Source: Guadua angustifolia (Eukaryota; Streptophyta; Magnoliopsida; Poales; Poaceae). From it: 64,000 nucleotides of DNA. A program made the translations under genes and the position numbers. The stretch covers positions 16,114,852 through 16,178,851 of the forward strand of contig CM070508.1 of the NCBI GenBank assembly GCA_036346375.1, written 5' to 3'. Position 1 is the stretch's first letter; the number at the start of each line of letters is the position of its first letter. Shown piece after piece: positions 11,081 through 22,692 of the stretch. Below the pieces are notes generated by a model. It worked only from the letters and a program-made list of their open reading frames with translations. It made no database searches and was not told the origin of the DNA.

Positions 11081-12281
11081 CTGCGCACCAAACAGCACAC
11101 AAGGATGAGCAACCGAGCAGGAGTATGCCAACCGATGTGGGAGGGAGGGAGGGAGGGGCTCTACTGACGTAGAAGAGGGCGCGGCAGGAGAGGTTCAGGG
11201 ACGTGGTGCCACTGCCCTATGTATCATTGATATATGATACTAATACAATGATACCGATACGGCGATACGTAATTTTTCAAAAACAAGGACCTATCGGTAC
11301 GACGAGTGTGTATATATAATAAAAATATAAGAGGAAGAAGGTGATAGCGAGATTGCAAAGGGAGAAGGCAACGGCGACGATCGACAAGCAATGTGAAAGA
11401 GTGGTGGCGGCGAGACTACAGAGGAAGAAGGGAGAGGAGGCAGTGACAGCAGCCTACAAGCTCTGTGGAGGTTGGAAGGGTGGCGGAGGCTAGTAGCAGT
11501 CGTCGGTCAGTTTGGTGGAGGGTGACAACTTTTGAGCCTAGGGATTTTAGAGGAGTCGATGGTAGGAGAAATGGCTAGGTAGAATGAGTGAGAGAGAGAT
11601 GGTGTTTTTAGGGTTAGAAGAGATAATTTGAATTGGAATTTTCTTTAGCCTTTATGTTTTAGAACTAGAAATATTGGGAAGTATAAAAAAGAATAGGATT
11701 ATATTTATTAATTTTAGATTTTTAATTTTACCGATCATTCTCAATATCGTATCATAAACAATCGCGAAGGATTGTTGTATTCAGTACCAATACGATAATT
11801 TTACGAATGTTCAGTGGCTCATAGCTGCTGCCTACCGATCCTGCTTCACATGTCGCCATGGCGTCCTCCACGCGCCACATTGGAGGGTGAAGTCATAGCT
11901 TATTGCGGAGGATCCGGTGGACACAGGGCTGGACGAGGCAGCGGAGATCGGCGAGGACGAGGCATCGGGCGGGGGGGTACCGCCACTCCCTACCAGGTGC
12001 TCGATTTGATCACACAATACCATGCATCTTTCTCGACATAAACGTTCGGGTGAGAAAACAGAGTCACACCAAAACGATCAATTAGCGGGGACAGCATGGC
12101 AACATGTATGACGTGTACATTGCGCAGGACCAGCATCAAGCGTGCACGGGCCCCACCGGGCAGCGGCCGAGTGATCGAGTCTCTCAACCTCAATAGCGCT
12201 GGTGCGATGGATCTGGGCGGGTTTTAGTCGTACTTATCAATTCGTACCGGTGCCAGCCGGTATAACTGGTCGACCTAAATC

Positions 12282-12338
<57 letters not shown>

Positions 12339-13070
12339 TCCCTGATTCAGGGTGTATGTCTCACCTCTAATATATCGTTTAAATGATATTGTTATACCTC
12401 TTTGTCCTTTTGAATATACTTTAATACTGATTATAAGATACTCCAAAGTAAGTTTTATGAAAAATTTCATTAAAATCCACCTTTTATAGCATAATTTATT
12501 TACATATTCCTTATACATATGGAAAAGGGTATGTAGCAAAAAAAAATAAAGGGTTCGATGAATTTTTTTTAATCATGTTGTATTGGAGTATCTTAGAATT
12601 ATTATTGGAGTATACTGAAAGCGATAACGGAGTATAAAGCGTTTATTTAAGTGATATATTAGAGATGAGAGTATGTACTCCTGTAAGTACAGAAAAGGCT
12701 TCCTCTGTGTGTGTATATATACAGAGAGAGAGAGAACTAGTTTCAAAACTAGTCAATATTGATCATGCAGACTCGTACCGGTCGTATCGGCTTTAATATC
12801 AGATAGTATCAATCACACCGGCTTTGATACCATACAACAGTGGATAATATTGCTATGTATTTAAAATAATATTATAAGTAAAATTTAATGTATATATAAT
12901 TATAAATATGTATGCTATAAATATATGTTATTATATTAAACTTGAAACAATATGTCCATATAAACTGGTACCAAAAAAATTTATTCTCTACGTTCCTAAA
13001 TAGATGATATTTTAGAATTTTACTCTTCAACTAAGACATGTGTAGAAATGATCAAATTATCCTCCTTCGT
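11081..13070. other. Unassigned repetitive sequence with AT tract
   Basis: The region contains a purine-rich stretch (11330-11620), a GC-rich patch (11830-12200) without recognisable protein, a long AT microsatellite (listed separately) and GTACCGG-rich sequence near 12240 and 12775 suggesting the two sides of an old transposon. I could not set boundaries. No gene is supported. Confidence 0.4.
12284..12336. repeat. (AT)n microsatellite
   Basis: An uninterrupted run of alternating T and A of a little over 50 bases. Its length is likely to vary between individuals, and the assembled length may be unreliable. Confidence 0.95.
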
Positions 13071-13607
13071 CAGGGCGGGCATTCGATTTTTTTGGTTTGA
13101 TCGGTATGGTTTTTTCGATTTTAAAATAATTCGGTTTTTGGAAACTGGCAACTGAATTTCTTGAACCAAAATAAAAAACCGAACCAAACTAACCGAAATA
13201 TTTCGGTTCGATTAATTCAGTTTTTGGGTTAACCGAAATATGAATAAACACTAGGTAAATTAGGTTTAATCCATCTCATATTGCAATATAGAGTATGAAT
13301 AAACCTACATAATATTCATAGATCATTACAATATAAACATAATAGAACATACGAATATACAAACATAAGCACAAATGTATTAAAACATGATAATTATTTA
13401 GTAGTTTTAGAAAGAATATTATAAAAGTAGTATTGTACATGAGCTATTCGGTTATGTGAGTTATTTCGGTTTTTAGAAGTGAAAAACCGAATTATAATTA
13501 TACCGAAAAGCGAATTATACCAAAATAAAAACCGAACCGAAAACCAAAAACCGAAAAAAATTGAAATAATCGATTAATTCGATTCGGTTTAAAAATGTCC
13601 ACCCCTA
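13071..13607. mobile_element. hAT-like non-autonomous element (537 bp)
   Basis: The left end CAGGGCGGGCATT and the right end (inverted) TAGGGGTGGACATT are imperfect inverted repeats of the hAT type. Many copies of TTCGGTTT and its complement AAACCGAA fill the subterminal parts. The flanking 8-mers TCCTTCGT (13063-13070) and TCCTTCAC (13608-13615) match at six of eight positions, consistent with an aged 8-bp hAT target duplication. No transposase is encoded. Confidence 0.7.
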
Positions 13608-14176
13608 TCCTTCACTAGCTCACTTATTATTTTAGGATATATATTACTATATTCTACAGTAATAAACAAATAGTTAACATTGATTTTAAAATTATATAAT
13701 AATATATATTTAAAAACAAAATTAGATCTACCCGCATTTATAAACCAAAGAGCATTGAATAGGCGGCACGGGTGGCCGCCTCTTTTGTCCGATGTGGCTG
13801 GCGCCGATGGCATCCCTATCAATGCATCCTGATTGTCTGTGGCTGCAGCCTGGAGGCTTGTTATAGTACTACTACTAGGCACTAGCCAGATATTCATGGC
13901 CATTTCGTGAGCCTCGGCCCTCCGCTTTCCATTAGCCGCCGCCGCCGCCGCCGCGAGCCCGTGCTTTCCATTAGCCGCCGCCGCTGCCGAGGAGAGGCGA
14001 CCGCGTGCGATCGAGCGTTGCACGACCTCCGATCGATTGCGTGCGAGTTCGGCGAGCGAGTTCAGCTTGCCCAGTTGCTCCTGCCACGTTTGACTTGCGA
14101 GCTTGTAAGCTTAGCTCATCTGCAGCTGTACCTATCTCCAGAGTCTGACCATATAAAGCCCCGGCCCATTTCCACG
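13608..14176 (+). promoter_or_regulatory. Upstream region of the NPF gene
   Basis: An AT-rich proximal part (13620-13740) gives way to GC-rich sequence with repeated GCCGCC (13930-13985). ATATAAAG at 14151-14158 resembles a TATA box but is only about 20 bases upstream of the chosen ATG. Either transcription starts very close to the ATG, or a different upstream element is used. Confidence 0.35.
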
Positions 14177-14836
14177 ATGCCTTCCGGCTCCGGCTCGGAC
14201 CCCCTGCTCGCGCACGCCGACGGCATGGCGGACGGCGCCGTGGCGGCTGTGGACCACCGCGGTCGGGCCGCCCCCCGCGCCTCCACCGGCCGCTGGAAGT
14301 CGGCCCTCTTCATCATAGGCAAGTACTCGGCAATTGCTTGGGAATTGGGACCTTGCCAACCTGGGATGTGTGATGAACTGATGATGCTCTGCAGCGGTGG
14401 AGGTGGCGGAGCGGTTCGCGTTCTACGGGGTGTCGGCGAACCTGATCAGCTACCTGACGGGGCCGCTGGGGGAGGGGAACGCGGCGGCGGCGGCGTCGAT
14501 CAACGCCTGGAACGGCGTCTCGCAGCTGCTGCCGCTGCTGGGCGGGGCCCTCGCGGACTCGTGGCTCGGCCGCTACCGAACCATCGTGCTCGCCTCGCTG
14601 CTCTACATCCTCGTAAGCAACACGCCAAAATGCACCCGCTCCGTTTAATTTTCATTTACCTTTTGTCCTTTTTTTTTGGAAAAATCCCCGTTGAACTTGG
14701 CTGGAGCGCCTGGTGTAGGGCCCGCATGCCAGTGGAACCTCGTAGGGATGTGTTCGAATCGGTCGCGGACTCGTGGCCATGGCATTTCCAGGCTTCAAGA
14801 TATTTTAAGCCTGTAGCACTCGTTACTTTGTTAGCA

Positions 14837-15167
14837 TGTGATGGCTGCTCTTATTCAAAATTAAATCGGTCGGTGGAACAATGAATATTGGATAATCAGA
14901 GGAAGGGAGAAGAGACTTGAGCGAGAAGAAAGAGCAACAGATGGGGAAAGATGTTTCATCTATTTTTCTCGCTACTTTGTCTTTGGATCGATTACAGTCT
15001 TATACTCCGGATCTTACCCCTATCGCCAACGTTCTTTACCGCTTTACCGTTACAGTAAAAAACCGAAAACACTGTTCATCATCATCAGCAAACACACACC
15101 GTTCGATTACAAAGTCGATACATCCTCTCCCTCTGTTCAATCCTTAGAAAACCCCTTCCGCTTTCCC
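14837..15167 (-). repeat. 3' LTR of the chromovirus
   Basis: It matches 19971-20036 plus 20661-20923 nearly throughout, from TGTGATGGCTGCTCTTA to CCCCTTCCGCTTTC. Because the element runs on the minus strand, this left copy is the 3' LTR. Confidence 0.88.
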
Positions 15168-15174
15168 GCATGTG

Positions 15175-16515
15175 CTAGATTTGGTGCCGGTCTTCTCCTT
15201 CGCCCAAGCTGGGGCTCTGATAGCACCCCCACCCTGAAATTCTGCATGCCCGCAAGCTCTCTGGAAAGCGTTGCTGCGCCTCAGAGAAATCCTCCCAAGT
15301 CGCTATTTCCGCTGGAATACCCGTCCATTTGATTAAGACTTGCGTGATCGTTGAATTTCCCTTCTTGATAAGACGCCAATCCAGAATATCCTCTGGCTCC
15401 ACATGTTCCATATTCAAGTCAGCAATTGCAGGTGGGTTACAAAAAACTGGAGTAAAGTCTGGAATGAAGGGTTTGAGCCAATTCCAGTTTATACGCTGCT
15501 GAACCCACTTTCTCCATAATACGGTAAGGACCAAAGTACTTAAACGCCAATTTAGGGAATGGCCGATTTACCACTGAGGATTGCGCATATGGTTGGAGTT
15601 TGAGATATACCTGCTCTCCTATCTGAAACTGCCGATCCATTCTCTTCTGATCAGCCTGCAGTTTGATTCTGTTTTGAGCAGTAGCCAAGTGTTGTTTCAG
15701 AAATGTAGCTTGCACTTTTTGTTCCTCCACAAATTCGTTCACCGATTGATTGATCCCTGACGCAGCATACAGCATTGCTCCATATCTCGGTAACACCATA
15801 TAACGCCTTAAAAGGGGAACAACCTAATGATGTATGATAGCATGTATTATACCAGAACTCTGCCATGGCTAACCATTTGCGCCATTTACTCAGAGATGAG
15901 TGAATTGCACAACGAAGATACATCTTTAAGCATTGGTTGACACGCTCGCATTGTCAAACCGTCTGGGGATGGTATAATTGCAATTTAGTGTTCATAGCAA
16001 CAAATATCTCTTTCCAAAACAAACTTGTGAAGATTTTGTCTCTATCCGACACAATAGATTGCGGCATCCCATGAAGTTTGATGACATTCTCCAAAAATAA
16101 GCGAGCAACCAGCGGCGCCGTAAAAGGGTGTTTGAGAGCTATGAAGTGTGCATACTTAGAGTACCTATCCACGACTACCAAAATAGTATTACAACCTTCA
16201 GAACACGGTAACCCTTCGATAAAATCCACGGTAACGTCTTGCCATGGCCCATGCCCCTTCCAGAATTGGTAATGGCTGCAGCAAGCCTGGTGCTTTGGTA
16301 TGCTTATGCTTCACTTGCTGGCACACGTTACATTGATTAACCACATTGATGACATCCCACTTCAGCCCATTCCAAGCAAAAAGTTTCTTAACCCGTTGAT
16401 AAGTAACGGCAATACCAGAATGGCCCCCAACTGCACTGGCATGAAAAGCACTGATAATCTTCGTTTGCAACGCCGAATTTGCTCCCAACCAGATTCGGCC
16501 TTGAAATTTGATCAA
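15175..16515 (-). pseudogene. Chromovirus integrase and chromodomain
   Basis: The minus strand encodes the integrase zinc-binding part (HHCC; CNVCQQVKHKHTKAPGLLQP) in 16515-16198, and the catalytic core beginning MDFIEGLPCSEG with ILVVVDRYSKYAHF and SDRDKIF in 16229-15954. It continues in 15923-15437 (FWYNTCYHTSLGCSPFKALYG). A chromodomain (VEPEDILDWRLI, VLIKWTG, ATWEDF) sits in about 15410-15250. Chromodomains steer integration to heterochromatin. A TGA stop near 15950 replaces the usual PQTDGQ reading, and one or more frameshifts follow, so the integrase is not intact. Confidence 0.87.
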
Positions 16516-17842
16516 GCCTTGATGTAATCAAACCCTTGCTCATTTGGGTTGTGAATTGCTAAGGCTGCTAGTAGCTGCTGGGCTTTGGAGTCGGTGGTGT
16601 AAGAATTCAACATTTCCTGAATCCACACCGGTAGAACACCAGAGATTGCCTGCAGAGTCATAAGGTGTCCAATTCGAGACAAGGCATCAGCCGCACAATT
16701 AGTGGATCCTTTCTTAAATTGAATGCGAAACTGAAGACCCATGAGTTTTGTCATGGCTTTCTGTTGTAATTCGGATACCGATTGTTGCTCCCCCAGATAG
16801 CAAAGACTGCGGTGATCTGTATTGATTATGAACTCCCCTCGCTGCAGATATGGTCGCCATCGATCAAGTGCTAAAATGACCGCCAAGAACTCCTTCTCAT
16901 AAATGGATAATTTCTGATGTTGAGGGCTCAAGGCCTTGCTTAAGAATGCAATAGGATGGCCCTCTTGCATCAAGACTGCTCCAATGCCAATGTCACACGC
17001 ATCCGTTTCAACCACAAACTTCAACTGGAAATTGGGCATCGCCAGAACAGGAGTGTGAGTCATGGCCTCTTTCAAACGTGTGAAAGCCACTGTGGTGGAA
17101 GAGTCCCAATGAAATGACTTCTTCTTTAATAGATTTGTGAGTGGATGGGAGTTGATACCATAATTTTTAATAAATTTGCGATAGTACCATGTTAAACCCA
17201 AAATCCCCTCAACTCTGTGATGTTCTGTGGTGACGGCCAGTTCCTCATGACCTGAGTCTTTGCCAGATCGGTTGCAACACCCTGATCCGAAATAACATGT
17301 CTCAAGTAAATAATACTCTTTCGAGCAAATTCACACTTTGCTTTTTTAACAAATAATTGATTCTTCTGCAATAACATCAGCACAGTTTCCAAATGCCGAA
17401 CATGGTCATCCAATGTCGAGCTATATATGAGAATGTCATCCATGAAAACTAAGACGAACTTGCACAAACCAAGAGCCAAATTTGAATTCATTAAGCATTC
17501 GAAGGTGGCAGGAGCATTTGTTAACCCAAAAGGCATAACTCTAAATTCAAAATGGCTGTGATGAGTTTCGAATGTTGTCTTCTCAATATCAGCCTCCACC
17601 ATTCGAATTTGATGATATCTGGATTTTAAATCCAACTTAGAAAAGTAATGTGTGCTCGCCAATTCATCCAGTAGCTCATCAGCTATCGGCATGGGAAATT
17701 TATTCTTGATCGTGATGTTGTTCAACTTGCGATAATCAACATAAAAGCGCCAGCTCCCATCCTTTTTGCGAACTAACAAAACTAGAGATGCAAATGGACT
17801 TGTACTGGGTTGAATGAGTCCAGATTTTAACATATTTGCCAC
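16512..17842 (-). pseudogene. Chromovirus reverse transcriptase and RNase H
   Basis: The open frame 17842-17192 (216 aa) has RKKDGSWRFYVDYRKLN, YHQIRM, VMPFGLTNAPATF and the active site VFMDDILIYS. A single frameshift near 17195 leads into 17201-16512 (229 aa), with GLTWYYRKFIKNYG, the RNase H start FVVETDACDIGIGAVL, and NTDHRSLCYL. These are the best preserved coding parts of the element. They would copy element RNA into DNA. Without the frameshift they would form one polyprotein segment. Confidence 0.9.
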
Positions 17843-18337
17843 TTGATGTTCAATTTCATCCTTCTACGTGAGAGAGTACCTATAGGGTCTGCTGTTCACT
17901 GGAATGACGCCAGGCACTAAAGGAATTGCGTGATCATATACACAAGATGGTGTCAAAGACGAAGGTTCTGCAAACACTTCAACAAATTGGTCAAGAATGT
18001 GTTGAACAGCTTGTGGTATCTCAACTGGATGCAAAACTGAAGGTTGCTCATCTTTCACTGTAATGGACAAAATCTCATTAGCATTTCACTACTGATATAA
18101 CTCTTTTACGGGTGTCTCCGTTATGCGATTCCTTTTTTTGGACGAAATTCCTTGCAATTTGACCATCTTGCCTTGGAGCGAAAATTCCAATGTTTTTTGT
18201 TTCCAGTAGCAGATCATAGGGCTATGAAGTTGCAGCCAATCCATACCCAATACCACATCATAAGTTCCTAATTACAGAATCCGCATATCGGTCCAAAATG
18301 TATGCCCCTGAGCCCACCATTCCAACTAAGGTATAAA

Positions 18338-19501
18338 TCAATCACAGACCAAAGCATTTCCATTTGCAACATAGACTGGTATAGCCGAAATCTGCTCCGT
18401 TCGGTACTGAATCCTTTCTAAGCAGGTTGCATTGAGGAAACTGTGAGAACTCCCTGAATCAATGAGTGCCAAGATTATCTGATTAGCCACCATTGCTTGG
18501 ATACAGATGGTTTCCAAATCCTCTGCACCCACTAAAGCATGTAAGGATAGCCGATACTACTCCTGCTCAAATTCCTTATCAGCTTCCTCTAAAGCAAGCA
18601 ATACTTCCTCGCTAATGTGTTCGGGGTGGTCCTGAACATCCATTGCGTGCACTTGTGCCTGCGCCAAGTGTTTGCACTGATCGTATTTGTCAAATTTATC
18701 ACCACACTTGAAACACAATCCTCTAGCATGTCAGTACTTGTGTAATTGACGAGCTCTGGCCAACTTGTCTGGTACCAACTTTGGCTGACCCACAGCCCCA
18801 TCAGGTCGATATGTTGCTCCAAACCTTTGTACCGTAGAGGACTTCGAATATTTTGATTGAAGCCTCTCCCATTTATCATCTTGAATTTGAGCAAGAAGAA
18901 AAGCTTTTCTGATGGATTCTGGTAGTTGTATTTCAACCTCATACCTGAGTTCGTCTTTCAAACCCAGAACAAAATGATTAATGAAAAATTCTTCAGTACA
19001 AGATTTGTGATATGCCTTTACTTTGTACATTGCTGCCTCAAACTAATTCCTGTAATCCTCAACACTTCTAGACTGTTTCACTTGGATCAATTCTCTGATA
19101 TATCGGCGAGAATCAAAAGCTCCAAACTCAAGATCTACTACTGTCATGAATTGCTCCCAACTACTCAACGGATGCTCCTCTTGATACACTTGCGACCACA
19201 TGGCCGTGTTCCCTTCCATATGCATCGCAGCAGCCGTCACCCACAAGGATTCATCTATGTTATACATTTCAAAATATTGCAAATAGCGATTCTTCCAAAT
19301 GCAAGGATCCTCGCCGTCAAATTTTGGGAAGGACAACTTTGGAAGAGGTGTTCTCTTATTTGAGTGTGCAGCCTCTGTAACTGGAGTGGATGTCCCGCAT
19401 TCTGAGTGCCGATTATCCACACCAAACCTCCAGGGTGGAACTGGACATTTCCCTAACAGGCCAGCTGAAGGAGCAGTTAATTCCCCCATTTGGTTGGCCA
19501 C
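18338..19501 (-). pseudogene. Chromovirus gag and protease
   Basis: Gag starts in 19501-19043 (LPKLSFPKFDGEDPCIWKNR, then WEQFMTVVDLEFG) and continues in 19030-18731 (FINHFVLGLKDELRYEV). A zinc knuckle (GLCFKCGDKFDKYDQCKH) lies at about 18725-18670. The retroviral aspartic protease motif ALIDSGSSHSFLN is at about 18480-18430 within 18532-18338. Frame breaks lie between these pieces. Upstream reading 19852-19541 (coiled-coil-like, MDERWGSLKANLEF) is probably the N-terminal part of Gag. Confidence 0.85.
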
Positions 19502-19970
19502 CGGCGCCGGCTTCAGAATGGGCGTGTTCAGCCGTATATCTTATTCTGCTCGTGTTGAAGATTGTGCTCCTGGAGCCACTTTTACCGATTCCAACATTTT
19601 CTGAAATTGATCCATTAACCCCATGATTACCGTATTATGTTCCGCCACCTGAGCTTGGATTATCGGTATCGCATGAACTGGTTTAATCTTCTCCACAATG
19701 AACTCCAAGTTAGCCTTCAGCGATCCCCACCTTTCATCCATTTGTTCCCACCATGCTTCTGACTGATCGACCATTTCTCCCATCACCTTGAGCACTAACT
19801 TGGTCTGCTCAGATGGCTTCGATAGTGCCGTGATGCAATTGGTTTGAACCAACCAAAATCAATGGTGATGAACTCAGATTTGAGTATGAGAACGCGCACC
19901 TAATTTTGGGATTTTACGGCTCAATCAGGGGAAAAAAATCTCCCAGCAATCGCCAACTCTGATACCAGAA

Positions 19971-20923
19971 TGTGATGGCTGCTCTTATCCAACACTAAAT
20001 CGGTAGATGGAACAATGAATATTGGATAATCAGAGGTAGGGGTGGAAAACACCGAGGCTGCGGCTCGGCTCTGCCTCGACTCGGTGCATCATCGAGCCGA
20101 GCCCGAGCCTACCGTCTGCTCTCGGTGCTAATGAGCCGAGCCCGAGCCGGCCATGAGCTGCTCGTTGGCTCGTTAGGCTCGATAAAATTTCGAGACATTC
20201 AGAATCATTTTCACTAATCACTAATCAATTATCCAAATTACATGAGGCTTAATTTTAATACAAAATTAGCCACAGCCCACAGACATTCAATCGGCTTAGT
20301 ATTTATACAGTTATATTGAACAAGGAACATACAATGAAATATAGAATGCATGAGGGTTTAGTGATTCAGTCTGACATAAGTAACATAACACAAAGTGTAT
20401 ACAAAACTAACAAAACACTTTTCCATAGTTCCATACTTCCATAGTTCTATTCCATTCTTGCAGTCTTGCAGACTCCAGAAGTCCAGAGGAGAGCAGTAGA
20501 GCTAGAGGCTAGAGCACTGAGGCGGCCCCACATGCCAGGCGGCTCACGAGCTGGTTCGGCTCTGCTCGAGGCTCGACCGAGCCCGAGTCGAGCTCGGTTT
20601 TCAGCTCGACAAAGACAATGAGCCGGCTCGGCTCGGCTCGATTCCACCCCTAATCAGAGGAAGGGAGAAGAGACTTGAGCGAGAAGTAAGAGCAAGAGAT
20701 GGGGAAAGATGTTTCATCTATTTTTCTAGCTGCTTTGTCTCTAGATCGATTACAGTCTTATACTCCGGATCTTACCCCTATCGCCAACGTTCTTTACCGC
20801 TACAGTAAAAATCGAAAACACTGTTTATCATCATAAGCAAACACACACCGTTCCGTCCGTTCGATTAGAAAGTCGATACATCCTCTCCCTCCGTTCAATC
20901 CTTAGAAACCCCTTCCGCTTTCA
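19971..20923 (-). repeat. 5' LTR of the chromovirus, interrupted
   Basis: It matches the left LTR on both sides of a 616-bp insertion at 20037-20652. The outer end is TCA at 20921-20923 and the inner end adjoins the primer-binding site. Apart from the insertion and its 8-bp duplication, differences from the other LTR are few and mostly substitutions and small indels. Confidence 0.87.
20037..20652. mobile_element. hAT-like element (616 bp) nested in the chromovirus LTR
   Basis: The terminal inverted repeat TAGGGGTGGAA is perfect over 11 bases at both ends, and the 8-bp target duplication ATCAGAGG (20029-20036 and 20653-20660) is also perfect. Subterminal arrays of GAGCCGAGCCCGAG and its complement occur near both ends, as in other plant hAT derivatives. 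No transposase frame is present. The intact duplication and its position inside the LTR show that it arrived after the retrotransposon. Confidence 0.93.
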
Positions 20924-22692
20924 CCTGGCCGGATTTGGCGTTTTTTCTTCTTCCGAGCCGGGCTCGACATAGCATTAGAGCTAGCGCCGACAAAAAAATA
21001 AAGCTTTAGGCTTGAATTAAAATTACTTTGATCATAATAATAAATGTAATTAAAATTAAAATAAGTTTATTTTTAAAAAATATTAATGTTTGATAGTGTC
21101 TCGTTAGCTATAACTTTACGTTGAATTATATGATTTTGAAAGAAGCTCGGTAAAACTGTTAAACTCTATAGCTAGCGTTAATTAGAGAGCATTATTCCCA
21201 TTCCGGAGTGGCAGGTTTGGTAATCTCGGTCACTTCACATTGTTGATCGTTGGAATTGCATGCAGGGTTTAGGCATGCTAGCTCTCTCAACCTTGCTCTC
21301 CTCCGGCTGGCGCCAATGCAGCGACGCCACCGCCGGCACGGCCTGCCCTCCGTCCACCCTCCAGGTGGCCTTCTTCTACATCTCGCTCTATATGGTGGGC
21401 TGCGGCTAGGGGCATAAGCCTGCGTCCGTGCCTTTGGCGCCACCGCCGACCGAAGCGACCCCGAGGAGTCCGTCTCCCGGAGCTCCTTCTTCAACTGGTG
21501 GTACTTCGGCATATGCGCCGCAGACCGCCACACCCGGTGCTCCTCACCTACATCCAGATAACATCGGCCGGGCCTCGGCCGCATCCTGCGTCGTCATGGC
21601 TGCTTGCGCTTCGCCGTGTTCTTGTTTCAAGACACGCACGTACCGCTACTACGTTTTAAACAGCAAGGAGAAGGGCCTGTTCGCTCGTGCCGGAGAGGCT
21701 CTCGCCGAGTGGCGGCGCAGGCGGAAGGCGAGCCCTCTGTCAGCTTCGGCTTCGCAGGAATGCCACCGACCAGCAACATCGGCGCCGGAATTCAGGTAAT
21801 ACTGCACGCGTCTGGTAGTCTTACACGAGGTGTTCGATCGATGCTAGAACGTCACGCCATTGTTCTGCTTTGCCAAAATTGTAGTACTCGAGTCGATGAG
21901 GACGAGCAGGAGGTGGTGGGCAATGCAGGCCTTGTCGAGGAAGCCAAGGGCGTCCTCCGGCTTTTCCCGATCTGGGCGACGTGCCTGATCTACGCCGTGG
22001 CATTCGCGCAGTCGTCGACGTTCTTCACCAAGCAGGCGGCGACCCTGGACCGGCGCGTCGGCCCAAGGCTGGTGGTGCCACCAGCAGCGCTGCAGAGCTT
22101 CATAAGCATCACCATCGTCGTCTTCATCCCCATATACGACCGCATCATCGTGCCGCTGTCCCGCCGCTACTCGGGCGTGCCCTCCGGCATCACAATGCTG
22201 CAGCGCATCGGCTCCGGGATGGTGCTCTCCCTCGTGTCCATGGTGATCGCGGCGCTCGTCGAGGTCCACCGCCTGAAGGTCGCCAGGGACGCCGGCCTGG
22301 CCGACAAGCCCAAGGTCCCGGTCCCGATGAGCCTGTGGTGGATGGTGCCGCAGTACGTGCTGTTCGGCGCAGCGGACGTGTTCACCATGGTCGGGCTGCA
22401 GGAGTTCTTCTACGACCAGGTGCCCGACAAGCTGCGCAGCCTAGGGCTGGCGCTCTACGTTAGCATCTTCGGCGTCGGCAGCTTCATCAGCAGCGGCCTC
22501 GTGTCGGGCATCGACAGGGTGACGGCGGCGAGGGGCCGGAGCTGGTTCAACAACAACCTGAATCGCGGCCACCTCGACTATTTCTACTGGCTGCTCGCCG
22601 CACTCAGCGCGCTCGAGCTGCTCGCGTACGTCTACTTCGCGGCTACTTTCAAGTACAAGAACAAGGGAGCTCTTGCAACTACTGCTGGTTAG

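Larger units (their letters stand above)
14837..20923 (-). mobile_element. Reina-like Ty3/gypsy chromovirus inside NPF intron 2
   Basis: Two near-identical LTRs (14837-15167 and 19971-20923, the latter enlarged by a hAT-like insertion) bracket gag, protease, reverse transcriptase, RNase H, integrase and a chromodomain on the minus strand. Without the insertion the element is about 5.5 kb with LTRs of ~330 bp, which fits the small Reina clade. The primer-binding site reads TGGTATCAGAG on the minus strand at 19967-19957. I could not find matching 5-bp target duplications (TAGCA left, CCTGG right), so one end may be eroded or slightly misplaced. It lies opposite to the host gene. Confidence 0.88.
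14177..22692 (+). pseudogene. NRT1/PTR family (NPF) transporter gene, probably disrupted
   Basis: This is a proton-coupled nitrate/peptide-type transporter of the plasma or vacuolar membrane. Exons: 14177-14318, 14395-14612, 21266-21795, 21885-22692, totalling 566 codons, the usual NPF length. Exon 1 ends RASTGRWKSALFII; exon 2 carries VEVAERFAFYGVSANL, the conserved ExxER-type helix 1 motif, then GGALADSWLGRY. Exon 3 carries FFYISLYMV and, in other frames, RSSFFNWWYFGIC. Exon 4 is clean, with FPIWATCLIYAVAFAQSSTF, YDRIIVPLSR and QEFFYDQVPDKLRSLGLAL. Intron 1 uses a GC donor (AG/GCAAGT). Exon 3 has an in-frame TAG at 21407-21409, where the family usually has Gln, and small compensating indels between 21418 and 21640, so the reading frame is lost and regained. 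Intron 2 is 6.65 kb because of an inserted chromovirus. AATAAA at 22791 is a possible polyadenylation signal. The sequence most resembles the NPF5 subfamily (inference). The alternative is an intact gene with consensus errors in exon 3. Confidence 0.85.

Noticed and set aside
11215..11805. Possible MITE with GATACCGATACG-like ends
   Set aside because: The two ends share words but do not give a consistent inverted repeat or a target duplication.
13589..14023. Minus-strand frame with alanine-rich repeats upstream of the NPF gene
   Set aside because: It comes from the (GCC)n-rich leader and the hAT element edge; no family resemblance.
21844..22269. 141-codon minus-strand frame over NPF exon 4
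   Set aside because: It is a shadow of exon 4. The FLDKACI string inside it is reported separately as a possible inversion, not as a gene.
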